A stretch of 64,000 nucleotides of DNA from JAFMPW01 sp041743085 (GCA_041743085.1 JBGTNL010000092.1:1-64000); one strand, 5' to 3'; positions 1-9,009 are shown, numbered from the stretch's first letter. Numbers and translations are program-made. Notes: generated by a model from the letters alone, not told the origin.

Positions 1-3
1 GAG

Positions 4-125
4 GTCGGAATTGCCTTTTCGCAATTCCGGGCGGGGCAAAATACAAAATTTCGGTTTTTGGACCCAAGGCCAAAATGAAACCGGCGAAATACCTCTATGG
101 CTCTGCCTTGAGGATAGTCGGTTTC
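4..125 (+). repeat. Two-hairpin intergenic repeat, copy 1
   Basis: The stretch carries a perfect stem CGGAATTGC / GCAATTCCG (6-14 with 21-29), followed by GGGCGGGG and AAAATACAAAATTTC, and then a second module around CTCTATGGCTCTGCC at about 92-106. Both modules recur on the opposite strand at 31905-32045 with a few substitutions, mostly compensated in the stems. It lies just downstream of the rhomboid gene, so it may act as a terminator or be a non-coding repeat. No protein is encoded. Confidence 0.6.
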
Positions 126-177
126 AAGAAATTTTTTATTAAAAAACAGGTCCGAAGGCATCAATTAAATAGTTTCA

Positions 178-825
178 TCAGATCTTTCCCATTTTCTGCA
201 GAACGAATAGGATGAGAATAGGAATAGCTAACAAAATAACCATCAGCGTATCCGTAACCATAAGGTCCGGTTTAAAGAGTAGGGTTGTAAAATAGCCTCC
301 TATGGCGCCGCCAAAATGCGCTGTATGCCCAATATTCCCTGCCCTGGTCTTCATGCCGTAAATGGAGTATATCATATATCCTATCCCAAGGACATACGCG
401 GGTAGCGGGATCGGAAGGAATAAAATGGCCAGTTGCATGTCGGGCTGCAACAGAATAGCAGCATACAAGATGCCGGTGACCGCCCCGCTGGCACCCACGG
501 CACTGTAGTAGGGTTCATCTTTATGAAAAAAAAGCGCCAAAAGACTTCCTGCGCCCAGGCTTATTGCATAAACGATAAGAAATTTTAAGGGGCCGAACCA
601 TTGGATCACCACATCTGCAAAAAAATAGAGGGTAAACATATTAAGGAATAGGTGGGCAAAATCCACATGAAGAAAACCAGAGGTTATCATTCGCTCCTTT
701 TGCCCGGCCTTTATTGCCGAGATACCAAATTTATAGCGCTCAAAAAAAGAAATATCACTAAAACCGCGGAGAGAAACAAGCACATTGGCTGCAATGATGC
801 CAATGGTTGCCAAATGCATATTCAT
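178..825 (-). CDS. Rhomboid family intramembrane serine protease
   Basis: Predicted polytopic inner-membrane protease of about 215 residues. Numbered from the chosen start, the catalytic pair is visible: Ser113 in GASGAVTG and His170 in HTAHFGGAIGG, and the HVDFAHLFLNM motif typical of bacterial rhomboids lies upstream of them. Hydrophobic helices fill most of the chain. The frame is open to a TTG at 852, but that codon lies inside the palindromic promoter at 850-867, so ATG 825 (or ATG 819) is the better start. It is transcribed divergently from the acyltransferase gene. The substrate cannot be read from sequence. Confidence 0.9.
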   Translation of the reverse strand: MNMHLATIGIIAANVLVSLRGFSDISFFERYKFGISAIKAGQKERMITSGFLHVDFAHLFLNMFTLYFFADVVIQWFGPLKFLIVYAISLGAGSLLALFFHKDEPYYSAVGASGAVTGILYAAILLQPDMQLAILFLPIPLPAYVLGIGYMIYSIYGMKTRAGNIGHTAHFGGAIGGYFTTLLFKPDLMVTDTLMVILLAIPILILFVLQKMGKI

Positions 826-849
826 GAAAGGCACAATTAAATTAAGTGC

Positions 850-867
850 CAAATATAGCTATATTTG
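850..867. promoter_or_regulatory. Palindromic divergent promoter core
   Basis: CAAATATAGCTATATTTG is a perfect 18-bp palindrome. It carries the Bacteroidota -7 box TAnnTTTG on both strands: TATATTTG at 860-867 forward and at 857-850 reverse. Predicted transcript starts near 872 and 845 give short leaders to the acyltransferase ATG (886) and the rhomboid ATG (825). No clear -33 TTG is seen for either direction. Confidence 0.6.
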
Positions 868-885
868 CCGATAGTTTTCCGGCGT

Positions 886-1773
886 ATGCAGCTACTGGTC
901 TATATTCTCGCTTATCCCTTTTTATGGATCATCTCCGTGTTACCCTTCAGGCTGCTCTATTTTTTATCCGATGTTGTTTTTTTTCTGGTCTACGACGTGG
1001 TTGGGTATCGAAGGAAGGTGGTATATGACAATCTGAAACTGGTTTTCCCAAACAAATCTGATTCCGAGCTAAAGCGAATTCGAAAGGGTTTTTTTAAGCA
1101 CATGTGCGATATGTTCCTGGAGATGGTCAAAACTATGAATCTTTCAAAGGAGGCGGTTCAAAAGCATTACCATGTTGCCAATATTGAATTGCTCCGGGAG
1201 ATCGAAAAAACGAGTAGTATCCTTATTGTCTGCTCCCACTATGCGAATTGGGAATGGAATATTAGCATCAACAACTACGTGGCATCCAAGGGCTATGCGG
1301 TATACCAAAAAGTCGGGAACAAATATTTTAACGGATTGATCAAAGGCCTCCGTAGCCAGTGGAATACAACCCCAATTACCCAAAAGGAAACTGTAAAAAC
1401 CGTTATTCGCAATGAACAAAGCGGTGTCAGGGCAACCTATGGGATGGTGAGCGACCAATCCCCTATGGTCCACGGGGCACAATATTGGGCAGAATTTATG
1501 GGAGTAACAGTACCTATATTCAATGGCCCTGAAACCCTGGCCAGAAAACTGGACCTCGCGGTTGTTTTTCTTAAGGTCTCAAAATTGAAAAGAGGATACT
1601 ATAAAGCCGAACTCATTCCCATTACCCTCGCCGGGAGACAGACCCTCGAAAATGAGATCACGGATCAATTTCTGAGACTGACGGAGCAGCAGATCATAGA
1701 GCGGCCCGAATACTACCTCTGGACACACAGAAGATGGAAACACAGAAACAAAGTACCAAAGGAAAGTCAATAA
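886..1773 (+). CDS. Lysophospholipid / lipid A-type acyltransferase (LpxL/HtrB family)
   Basis: Protein of about 295 residues with an N-terminal membrane segment and the acyltransferase signature H-x4-E in SHYANWEWN, followed by the DQSP motif usual for the lauroyl/myristoyl acyltransferase (LpxL/HtrB) superfamily. It probably transfers an acyl chain from acyl-ACP to a lipid A precursor or related lipid on the inner membrane. The upstream TTG at 865 overlaps the -7 promoter box, so ATG 886 is preferred. Its neighbour is the divergent rhomboid gene. Family assignment is firm; the exact acceptor is inferred. Confidence 0.85.
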   Translation: MQLLVYILAYPFLWIISVLPFRLLYFLSDVVFFLVYDVVGYRRKVVYDNLKLVFPNKSDSELKRIRKGFFKHMCDMFLEMVKTMNLSKEAVQKHYHVANIELLREIEKTSSILIVCSHYANWEWNISINNYVASKGYAVYQKVGNKYFNGLIKGLRSQWNTTPITQKETVKTVIRNEQSGVRATYGMVSDQSPMVHGAQYWAEFMGVTVPIFNGPETLARKLDLAVVFLKVSKLKRGYYKAELIPITLAGRQTLENEITDQFLRLTEQQIIERPEYYLWTHRRWKHRNKVPKESQ

Positions 1774-1868
1774 GCTTCCCGACTTTTAGTTTTACAAAGT
1801 TTATCATAACTTGTATGTCTTTAAACTAACTGAAGGCCAGGGGCAGGTTCACCTTTTAATTTTTGCCA

Positions 1869-2870
1869 ATGGAAGTATTGGACACACTTTGGAATGAGAT
1901 CATTGGATTCCTGGGTATAGAGAAGGCCTGGGAAATTTTTGAATCGGGAGATTATTCTGCTTTTAGAACCTATGACGGAATTGTATCCCTTATTTATCCC
2001 TTAATTCCCCTTCTGGTACTTCTGGAGTTTGCTCTGGGGCTCATTTATAAAAAACCACAGACCAAGGTTTACAAGGTAAATTTTCTGATCTATATTTTTA
2101 ACCGGTTTATAGGAAGATTCATAGCCATTGCTATGGTAACGTTGTGTATAGGGCTTTTCGAACAATATGCTTTGTTTACGACCAAACCCACCTGGTATTG
2201 GTTTATCTATGCTTATATCGTCTGGGAGTTCGGGCATTTTATTTATCATTATTTAGGTCATAAAGTCCGGCTTTTCTGGTGCCTGCATAGCACCCACCAT
2301 GCCCCGGAGGAGATGAATTTGACAGTGACCTATGCCCATTTCTTTTTAGAGGCTCCCTATGCAGACACCATAAGGACCACCACCTGCATCCTGTTGGGTG
2401 TTGAACCGGCGATGCTTTTTCTCATTATGTTTATTGACGGTACCTATGGGGCTTTTATTCATGTTGGTGAAAATTTTATAAAAGATGGCCGTTTCGGCTT
2501 TCTCAATAAAATCATGCTCACCCCATCCCACCACAGGGTACATCATGCCAGAAACCCCATATACATGGATACCAATTTTTGCAACCTCCTTAACATCTGG
2601 GATCGGGTATTTGGTACATATCAGGAAGAAAAAAAGGATATTCAAATAGAATATGGGATAACCAGAAAAATGAATACCGGCAATTTTTTTGATGTGTATT
2701 TTGGTGAAATCGTTGTGCTGGCAAAGGATGTTTTCCGTGCCCCGGGCCTGAAAAACAAGATTAGGTATGTTTTTATGCCCCCCGGTTGGAGCCATACAGG
2801 GGAACACAGGACGGCAAAAATGGTCCGAAGCGAGTATCTCAATGCTGTTGAGTTAGAGGACGCCGTTTAG
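1869..2870 (+). CDS. Sterol desaturase / fatty acid hydroxylase family protein
   Basis: Integral membrane di-iron oxygenase of about 333 residues. The three histidine clusters of the family are present: HFIYH, LHSTHHAPEEMN (HxxHH) and SHHRVHH, between and after several hydrophobic helices. The C-terminal DRVFGTY motif is also typical. Members hydroxylate or desaturate lipids, for example the alkylglycerol-monooxygenase-like branch, but the substrate here is unknown. ATG 1869 is taken as start because the frame opens only two codons earlier with TTG. It follows the acyltransferase by about 95 bp on the same strand, compatible with a lipid-modification unit. Confidence 0.87.
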   Translation: MEVLDTLWNEIIGFLGIEKAWEIFESGDYSAFRTYDGIVSLIYPLIPLLVLLEFALGLIYKKPQTKVYKVNFLIYIFNRFIGRFIAIAMVTLCIGLFEQYALFTTKPTWYWFIYAYIVWEFGHFIYHYLGHKVRLFWCLHSTHHAPEEMNLTVTYAHFFLEAPYADTIRTTTCILLGVEPAMLFLIMFIDGTYGAFIHVGENFIKDGRFGFLNKIMLTPSHHRVHHARNPIYMDTNFCNLLNIWDRVFGTYQEEKKDIQIEYGITRKMNTGNFFDVYFGEIVVLAKDVFRAPGLKNKIRYVFMPPGWSHTGEHRTAKMVRSEYLNAVELEDAV

Positions 2871-2926
2871 TTCAAAACCCGTTCCCACTGCAAATACCGC
2901 TATCTGGGTTTTTGAAATTTTCCCTA

Positions 2927-4315
2927 TCATATCCCGGCAACCTCCCTTATCTCCCCTATAATCCTGTCGGCGAGCTCATCTGCTTCGGCCTGACTTTTGG
3001 CTTCGGTGTAAATCCTGATGATGGGTTCTGTATTGGATTTCCTGAGATGTACCCAATTTTCAGCGAAATCGATCTTTACACCATCGATGGTCGAGATATC
3101 TTCCGCTTTATATTTTTCCTCCATCGACCTTAATATGACATCCACATTCAGATCCGGAGTTAATTGAATTTTCTTTTTACTCATAAAATAAGCCGGATAG
3201 CTGTGTTTTAATTCTTTTACAGTCCCCCCCCGTTCTGCCATCAACATTAAAAACAAGGCCGTCCCCACCAGGGAATCCCTTCCATAATGACTTTCCGGAT
3301 AAATAATGCCTCCATTACCTTCACCTCCAATGATGGCATTCTTCTCTTTCATTTTGGTCACGACATTCACCTCCCCTACAGCGGCGGCTTCATAGCTTCC
3401 TCCATGTTTTTCGGTAATATCGCGTAAAGCTCTGGAAGACGAAAGATTGGAGACGGTATTACCGCCGGTTTTTCCCAATACAAAATCCGCACATGCAACC
3501 AGGGTATATTCCTCACCAAACATTTCACCATCATTGGTGATAAAAGCGAGCCGGTCCACATCGGGGTCCACTACAATCCCAAAATCTGCCTTCTCCTTTA
3601 CGACCAAATCACAAATATCTCCAAGGTGTTCTTTTAAAGGTTCCGGATTATGGGGAAAATGGCCTGTTGGATCGCAGTATAGTTTAATTACTTCTACCCC
3701 TAAAGTTTCGAGCAATTTTGGAATGGCTATTCCCCCTGTTGAATTCACACCGTCCACAACCACTCGAAAGCCGGCCTTTCTTATGATTTCCGGATCCACC
3801 AGCGATAATTTAAGTACTTCCTTTATATGCAGGTCTATGTAAGTGTCTTTTCGGGTAACAGAGCCCAGATCATCCACTCCCGCAAAATTAAAGTCTTCCC
3901 TTTCCGCAAGTTCAAGGATCGCTGCTCCCTCGGCGGCATCCAGAAATTCTCCCCGCTCATTCAATAATTTCAGCGCGTTCCACTGCTTGGGATTATGACT
4001 TGCCGTCAGGATAATACCACCATCCGCTTTTTCCAGAGGTACTGCTATCTCGACCGTAGGTGTCGTGGATAATCCGAGGTCTGTCACATCAATCCCCAGG
4101 CCTACCAGAGTAGCTACCACCAAATTTTGGATCATTTCTCCCGAGATCCTTGCATCCCTGCCGATAACCACCTTCAACTGCTGTTTTTGGGAGTAGTCTT
4201 TTAGCCAGGTTCCGTAAGCGGCGGCGAATTTTACCGCATCGATCGGTGTTAAATTATCGGCAGGTCGGCCGCCGATGGTTCCGCGAATTCCCGAAATGGA
4301 TTTGATTAATGTCAT
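2927..4315 (-). CDS. glmM: Phosphoglucosamine mutase
   Basis: About 462 residues. It interconverts glucosamine-6-phosphate and glucosamine-1-phosphate on the route to UDP-GlcNAc for peptidoglycan and lipid A. Seen: the substrate loop ISGIRGTIGG near the N-terminus, the phosphoserine loop TASHNPKQWNALK, the metal loop DPDVDRLAF, the sugar loop GEGNGG and the C-terminal phosphate-binding RKSNTEPIIRIYTEA. The frame continues upstream to 4408, but the 31 extra residues show no family similarity and overlap the start of the divergent ACP phosphodiesterase gene, so ATG 4315 is used. A phosphomannomutase activity is a less likely alternative. Confidence 0.92.
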   Translation of the reverse strand: MTLIKSISGIRGTIGGRPADNLTPIDAVKFAAAYGTWLKDYSQKQQLKVVIGRDARISGEMIQNLVVATLVGLGIDVTDLGLSTTPTVEIAVPLEKADGGIILTASHNPKQWNALKLLNERGEFLDAAEGAAILELAEREDFNFAGVDDLGSVTRKDTYIDLHIKEVLKLSLVDPEIIRKAGFRVVVDGVNSTGGIAIPKLLETLGVEVIKLYCDPTGHFPHNPEPLKEHLGDICDLVVKEKADFGIVVDPDVDRLAFITNDGEMFGEEYTLVACADFVLGKTGGNTVSNLSSSRALRDITEKHGGSYEAAAVGEVNVVTKMKEKNAIIGGEGNGGIIYPESHYGRDSLVGTALFLMLMAERGGTVKELKHSYPAYFMSKKKIQLTPDLNVDVILRSMEEKYKAEDISTIDGVKIDFAENWVHLRKSNTEPIIRIYTEAKSQAEADELADRIIGEIREVAGI

Positions 4316-4407
4316 ACCGCTGCAAAAGTTTTTGCAAATATACAGGTCTGGTAAATAACCTATGTTTCTAATTTGTAAATTCGGACCGACGATCCCAAAA
4401 GACGCCA

Positions 4408-4992
4408 ATGAATTTCCTTGCCCATATTTATTTATCTTTTGAAGACGATGAGATTGCCATCGGAAATTTCATTGCGGACAGCATTCGCGGAAAGAAGTAC
4501 AAACACCTTCCCGATCGCGTTCAGAAAGGGATAATATTGCACAGGGCTATTGATACTTTTACAGATGCCCATCCCATTCCCAGAGTAAGCAGTAAACGGC
4601 TGCACAAAAATTTCAGTCATTATAGCCGGGTGATTGTTGATATCTATTACGATCACTTTTTAGCCAAGAACTGGAAGAAGTATTCCGTAACGCCCTTGCC
4701 CGTTTTTGTAGAGGAATTCTATGAGGTGCTAAAGGCCAATTTTGAAATTTTGCCGGATGGGGTTAAACGAATGATGCCCTATATGATCGCGGACAACTGG
4801 TTACTGAATTATGCGAAAATGGACGGAATTGGCAGGGTACTAAATGGCATGAACCGCCGGACAAAGAATAAAAGCAAGATGAATTTTGCGATCATTGATC
4901 TGAAGACGCATTATGAAGCATTTGAAAACGAGTTTACTTTGTTCTTCGAAGAATTGATTATTTTTTCCAGGCAGAAATATATATCATTGTAA
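4408..4992 (+). CDS. Acyl carrier protein phosphodiesterase (AcpH/DUF479 family)
   Basis: About 194 residues beginning MNFLAHIYLSF, with the family features GNFIADSIRGKKY, HRAIDTFTDAHP and the following VDIYYDHFLAKNW. Members release the 4'-phosphopantetheine prosthetic group from acyl carrier protein. The histidine and aspartate residues of the HD-like metal site (HRAID, HYSR, DIYYDH) are intact. It is transcribed divergently from glmM, with 92 bp between the start codons. Confidence 0.87.
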   Translation: MNFLAHIYLSFEDDEIAIGNFIADSIRGKKYKHLPDRVQKGIILHRAIDTFTDAHPIPRVSSKRLHKNFSHYSRVIVDIYYDHFLAKNWKKYSVTPLPVFVEEFYEVLKANFEILPDGVKRMMPYMIADNWLLNYAKMDGIGRVLNGMNRRTKNKSKMNFAIIDLKTHYEAFENEFTLFFEELIIFSRQKYISL

Positions 4993-5083
4993 GACTCAAA
5001 AAAGTACCTGTCATATAGCTATATCTTTCAGTATTGAAAAAATAAATAAGACAATTGATTCCCAAAAATGTAATTAATTTTTT

Positions 5084-6778
5084 ATGAAGCGATTGAAAGA
5101 AGTTACCCTCCTTGCCTTTTCACTACTTTTCCTGAGCCATTGTACAAGACAACCCGCGGCACCAACGGGGCTCGTAACAGAACAAGCCATGGTGGTGTCT
5201 GCGCGGGAAGAGGCCTCTAAGATCGGCGTTGATATCCTTAAAAAGGGCGGTAATGCCTTTGATGCAATGGTTGCGACGGAAATGGCGCTTGCGGTGGCCT
5301 ATCCGTTAGCCGGTAACCTGGGTGGCGGGGGTTTTATGGTTTACAGAAGGAACACCGGTGATGTAGGGGCAATAGATTATCGTGAAAAAGCTCCTTTGGC
5401 TGCGCATAAGGACATGTATTTGGATTCCACCGGAAATGTAATCCCTGAAAAAAGTATCCTGGGGGCCACTGCCGTCGGAGTGCCGGGGACGGTGGCAGGA
5501 GTATTTGAGGTGCACAGGAAATTTGGATCGCTGCCAATTGAAGAGCTATTTGCCCCGGTCATTGAACTGGCGGAACGCGGTGTCATCGTGACGGAAAAGC
5601 AGTCAGAACGCCTTGCCGATTATAGGGAAATCATGATCGAAGTAAATGGGGATAGCGTCTTATTTGCAAATCAATGCCTGCCCGGAGATACCATTAAATA
5701 TGCGGCACTTGCCAATACGCTGAAAAGGATCGCTCAAAACGGGAGCGAAGAATTCTACAGGGGTGATACGGCAAAAAAGCTGGCCGCGTTTATTCAGGAA
5801 CATGGCGGATATGTAACAGAGGAAGATCTTGCAGGATACGAGGCAAAATGGAGGCAACCTATTATTTTTAAGTATAAGGACCTGCGTATTATTTCCATGA
5901 GTCCCCCCAGTAGCGGGGGAGTTACTATAAATCAAATCTTTAAAATGATAGAGAGCTTTGATCTTGAAGACTACGGACACAATTCACTCAAGACCATTCA
6001 GGTATTTACGGAGGCTTCCCGGAGGGCCTACGCCGACAGGAACTATTTTTTGGGTGATCCGGATTATGTGGACATTCCTTTGGATGTGATATTAAGTCAG
6101 CCGTATTTAAAAGAACGTATGGAAAATTTTTCTTTTGAAAAAGCTACCCGTTCTTCTCAGGTAGAACACGGCAGGGTACAAATAGGGGAAAGTGTAGAGA
6201 CTACCCACTATTCCATCGTCGATGCCAAGGGCAATGCAATATCTGCCACCACTACGCTCAACGGGGCGTACGGGTCAAAGTTGTACTCCGAAGAACTCGG
6301 TTTTTTTCTGAATAATGAAATGGACGATTTCAGTGCCAAAGCGGGGGTGCCTAATATGTTTGGCCTCATTGGTGCTGAAGCCAATAGCATAGCCGCTGAA
6401 AAACGTATGTTGAGTTCCATGACACCCACCATTGTTGAAAAAGAGGGACAATTGTGGTTGGTGGTTGGGACTCCGGGGGGTTCCACTATTATTACGGCCG
6501 TGGCACAAACCATACTGAATGCTTATGAATTTAATCTCAGCATGCAGCAGGCGGTAGACGCCCCCAGATTCCACCATCAATGGTTGCCCGATACGGTCAT
6601 TTTTGAACCCAAAGGATTTTCAGAGGAGTTAAAGGAAGAATTAAAAGCCAAAGGCTACATTATTAATGAGGATCGTACACCGATCATTGGAAAGGTTGAC
6701 GCCATAAGGGTGCTGCCCGATGGCCGGCTCGAGGGCGGCGCAGACCGAAGAGGAGATGACACTGCCGTGGGGTATTAA
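5084..6778 (+). CDS. ggt: Gamma-glutamyltransferase, lipoprotein-type
   Basis: About 564 residues. It hydrolyses or transfers the gamma-glutamyl group of glutathione. The catalytic Thr373 stands at the autoprocessing site in ETTHYSIVDAKGN, so the precursor should cleave into a large and a small subunit. Other family motifs: GGNAFDAMVA, NLGGGGFMVYR, SSGGVTINQ near 283-291 and GTPGGSTIITAV near the C-terminus. The N-terminus is a lipoprotein signal with the cysteine in LFLSHC, which places it in the periplasm or on the cell surface. It stands alone, well separated from its downstream neighbour. Confidence 0.93.
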   Translation: MKRLKEVTLLAFSLLFLSHCTRQPAAPTGLVTEQAMVVSAREEASKIGVDILKKGGNAFDAMVATEMALAVAYPLAGNLGGGGFMVYRRNTGDVGAIDYREKAPLAAHKDMYLDSTGNVIPEKSILGATAVGVPGTVAGVFEVHRKFGSLPIEELFAPVIELAERGVIVTEKQSERLADYREIMIEVNGDSVLFANQCLPGDTIKYAALANTLKRIAQNGSEEFYRGDTAKKLAAFIQEHGGYVTEEDLAGYEAKWRQPIIFKYKDLRIISMSPPSSGGVTINQIFKMIESFDLEDYGHNSLKTIQVFTEASRRAYADRNYFLGDPDYVDIPLDVILSQPYLKERMENFSFEKATRSSQVEHGRVQIGESVETTHYSIVDAKGNAISATTTLNGAYGSKLYSEELGFFLNNEMDDFSAKAGVPNMFGLIGAEANSIAAEKRMLSSMTPTIVEKEGQLWLVVGTPGGSTIITAVAQTILNAYEFNLSMQQAVDAPRFHHQWLPDTVIFEPKGFSEELKEELKAKGYIINEDRTPIIGKVDAIRVLPDGRLEGGADRRGDDTAVGY

Positions 6779-6994
6779 TATGTGGGTAAATTAAACAACT
6801 ATCGATTAATAATCCATGGCCTTTAAAAGGTAGTGAAATTACAAACTCTTATTGGGTTCTTGGTTATTTAATCTGGACGCTCTAATAATTAAAGAACTCT
6901 TATAAATGGAATGTTTTAACCCGCCCCGTCTGGAGAAAAGCTGTTTTTGTGCTTTAAATATACGATTTTTGGAGGAAGCTTTTTACATTCCGAT

Positions 6995-7747
6995 TCAGTT
7001 GCCGAGCTTCTGTTTCAATTCGTCCATGGATTCCTGCAGCTGCCGAAGAAGGCCCTTTTCCGTGGTTGCATCCACTCCGAAAGTGATCTTGCTGTTCACT
7101 TGCCAGATTTCCTGAATCTGATACGGTTTTATCTCATACGGTGGATAGGATTCATTTAGGGATACCAGGGTAATATTGTTGGAATTTGGCTTTTTTTCAA
7201 TCTTTTTTACCAGGACGGCATCTTCGAGTACCACCACATACATTTTGTTTGGATTAACATCGTCTATATGTTCAATTGCCTTGGCCAGAACCCATTCTCC
7301 GGGTTTTAAATTCGGCAGCATACTATCCCCTTCTACCTGAAAACCCCGATAGGTAGCATTCCGAAATTCAGGAATTGGTAGATCAAAGGCCGGCAATTGC
7401 TGGTACCAACTTGTATCCTGTATATTCTGAGGATAGCCCGCGGCGGCCTTGGCATTGACCAGCACCATATTGTCCTTATCTGCAGAATCCACCGTAACTA
7501 CCTTGGGGATGACACTAGTATTGGAAGTTTCCAAATACTGTTGAGTGCTCTCCCCAAATAACCATAACGGATTTATTTTGAACTGCCTTAAAAGTTCGGC
7601 AACAACCTTCCCCGAAAGTTTGGTTCTTCCCCGTTCTATGTCGGCGGTGGTATTTGAAATACCCAAAAGTTCAGCAAATTCCATCTGGGTGTAGCCCAAT
7701 TCCCTGCGGACATCAGTAAATCTCTTAAGCGTGATTTCGTTTTCCAT
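6995..7747 (-). CDS. XRE-family repressor with LexA-like S24 peptidase domain
   Basis: About 250 residues. Residues 1-60 form a helix-turn-helix (FTDVRRELGYTQMEFAELLG). The C-terminal half is an S24 domain with the Ser-Lys pair Ser142 (VEGDSMLPNL) and Lys181 (VLVKKI), and a LexA-like cleavage dipeptide Ala103-Gly104 in KAAAGYP. All parts for RecA-type or stress-triggered self-cleavage therefore look intact. A coiled tail follows the domain. The 5' region (7771-7856) is full of TGGAAT/ATTCC palindromes, which makes autoregulation likely, together with control of the divergent radical SAM remnant. The inducing signal is unknown. Confidence 0.88.
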   Translation of the reverse strand: MENEITLKRFTDVRRELGYTQMEFAELLGISNTTADIERGRTKLSGKVVAELLRQFKINPLWLFGESTQQYLETSNTSVIPKVVTVDSADKDNMVLVNAKAAAGYPQNIQDTSWYQQLPAFDLPIPEFRNATYRGFQVEGDSMLPNLKPGEWVLAKAIEHIDDVNPNKMYVVVLEDAVLVKKIEKKPNSNNITLVSLNESYPPYEIKPYQIQEIWQVNSKITFGVDATTEKGLLRQLQESMDELKQKLGN

Positions 7748-7770
7748 TGCTCAATGTTGTTGTCGTGATC

Positions 7771-7856
7771 TTCCAAATATACAAAATATGGATTATATCC
7801 AAAATTTTATTTGGAATATTTCCATAATTAGGAATTATTCCATATTTTTGGAATAT
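7771..7856. promoter_or_regulatory. Cluster of operator-like palindromes
   Basis: Between the S24 repressor start and the divergent gene there are closely spaced near-palindromes: TGGATTATATCCA (7789-7801), TGGAATATTTCCA (7812-7824), GGAATTATTCC (7831-7841) and TTCCATATTTTTGGAA (7838-7853), plus a TTCCA half site at 7771. Shared half site: TGGAAT. These are the best candidates for binding sites of the adjacent repressor. Confidence 0.55.
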
Positions 7857-7868
7857 ATACCATTGAGC

Positions 7869-8171
7869 ATGAATTTTGAACGGATTAGGGAAAAATTAAA
7901 TATCCTGGCAGATGCAGCAAAGTATGATGTTTCCTGTGCAAGCAGCGGAAGTTATCGTCAAAATAAAAACAGGGGTCTGGGAAATAGTACAGGCATGGGT
8001 ATATGCCACAGCTATACCGAAGAAGGACGAGGTGTTTCACTCCTAAAAATTCTGCTGACCAATTATTGTATCTTCAATTGTGCCTATTGTGTTACGCGAA
8101 AAAGAAATGATATTAATCGCGCCGCCTTTAAAATTCAGAAAAGAATACCATTCACAACTCACCTTATTTAA
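7869..8171 (+). pseudogene. Radical SAM DNA modification/repair protein, internally deleted
   Basis: The first about 90 residues match the start of the putative DNA modification/repair radical SAM family (TIGR03916-type): MNFERIREKLNILADAAKYD, a STGMGICHSYTEEGRG segment, and the iron-sulfur motif C67-x3-C71-x2-C74 in NYCIFNCAYC. After NRAAFKIQ the protein stops within about a dozen residues (total 100), whereas family members are about 400 residues long. The stop lies 6 bp before the partner gene, so some 300 codons of the barrel appear to be missing. The tail KRIPFTTHLI could be the original C-terminus joined by the deletion, or new sequence. It has no catalytic barrel and is presumably non-functional. 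Confidence 0.75.
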
Positions 8172-8177
8172 TTGAAT

Positions 8178-8951
8178 ATGAAAGAAGCAACAACATTAGT
8201 TTACGACGGAAGTTTCAATGGCTTTCTGTCTTCGATATTTACAGCCTTCGAAGAAAAAATTAAGGTAGCCGACATACAGCGGAACGGCCAGGGACAAAAT
8301 TTATTGTTTTCGGAAACACAGACTATATTTACTCAAATGGACAAGGCCAAACGGGTTTGGAATGGAATTCAGAATAAAAGTAAACTGGCCATAAAGGATA
8401 TTTACTTCGCCTATTTAAGTGAGAGCCAAGGTGTGGAACTGATGCTCTATAGGTACATTCGGAAATTATTCGCTTCGGATAGTCCTGTTAGCTCGGACTA
8501 CAGTGAAGATCTAGTGTTAAAAACCAGTCAGCTTTCTAAAATGGTGGGAAGGGAAAAGCACCGGATGGAGGCCTTTGTAAGGTTTCAACTTACCAGGGAT
8601 GGCGTATATTTTGCAAATATTGAGCCCGACTTCAATGTGCTTCCCCTTATTTCAAAACACTTTAGGTCGCGCTATGCGGATCAGCAATGGATCATCTATG
8701 ATGTAAAACGCAAATACGGATTGTTTTATGACGGGAAAGGGGTCGAGATCATTTCGCTGGACCTTACTGAAATCCATACGGATAGCATAAGAAAAAACGA
8801 TACCTTTTCCGGGGAGGAATACAATTATCAGGATCTCTGGAACAACTACTTTAAAAGCACCGATATTAAATCCCGTATCGATAGAAAATTACACGCCCAA
8901 CACCTACCAAAGAGGTACTGTAAGTACCTGAGCGAGAAAAAGGCGGTATAA
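8178..8951 (+). CDS. TIGR03915/DUF4130 family DNA metabolism protein
   Basis: About 257 residues with the DUF4130 start TLVYDGSFNGFLSSIFTAFE and the conserved central RMEAFVRFQLTRDGVYFANIEPDFNVLP and HFRSRYADQQWIIYD segments. Proteins of this family are encoded next to the radical SAM protein (and sometimes fused to a uracil-DNA glycosylase domain), which suggests a role in repair or modification of DNA; no reaction is established to my knowledge. The gene looks complete although its usual partner just upstream has lost most of its body. ATG 8178 is chosen over the TTG at 8172. Confidence 0.8.
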   Translation: MKEATTLVYDGSFNGFLSSIFTAFEEKIKVADIQRNGQGQNLLFSETQTIFTQMDKAKRVWNGIQNKSKLAIKDIYFAYLSESQGVELMLYRYIRKLFASDSPVSSDYSEDLVLKTSQLSKMVGREKHRMEAFVRFQLTRDGVYFANIEPDFNVLPLISKHFRSRYADQQWIIYDVKRKYGLFYDGKGVEIISLDLTEIHTDSIRKNDTFSGEEYNYQDLWNNYFKSTDIKSRIDRKLHAQHLPKRYCKYLSEKKAV

Positions 8952-9009
8952 ATAGCAGCTACAAACAGTAGGTATTTCCTGGAGAGGCTTGCGGCACTTT
9001 CAGGATATA

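Noticed and set aside
2927..4408. Extended N-terminus of glmM
   Set aside because: The 31 extra residues lack similarity to the family and overlap the divergent gene's start.
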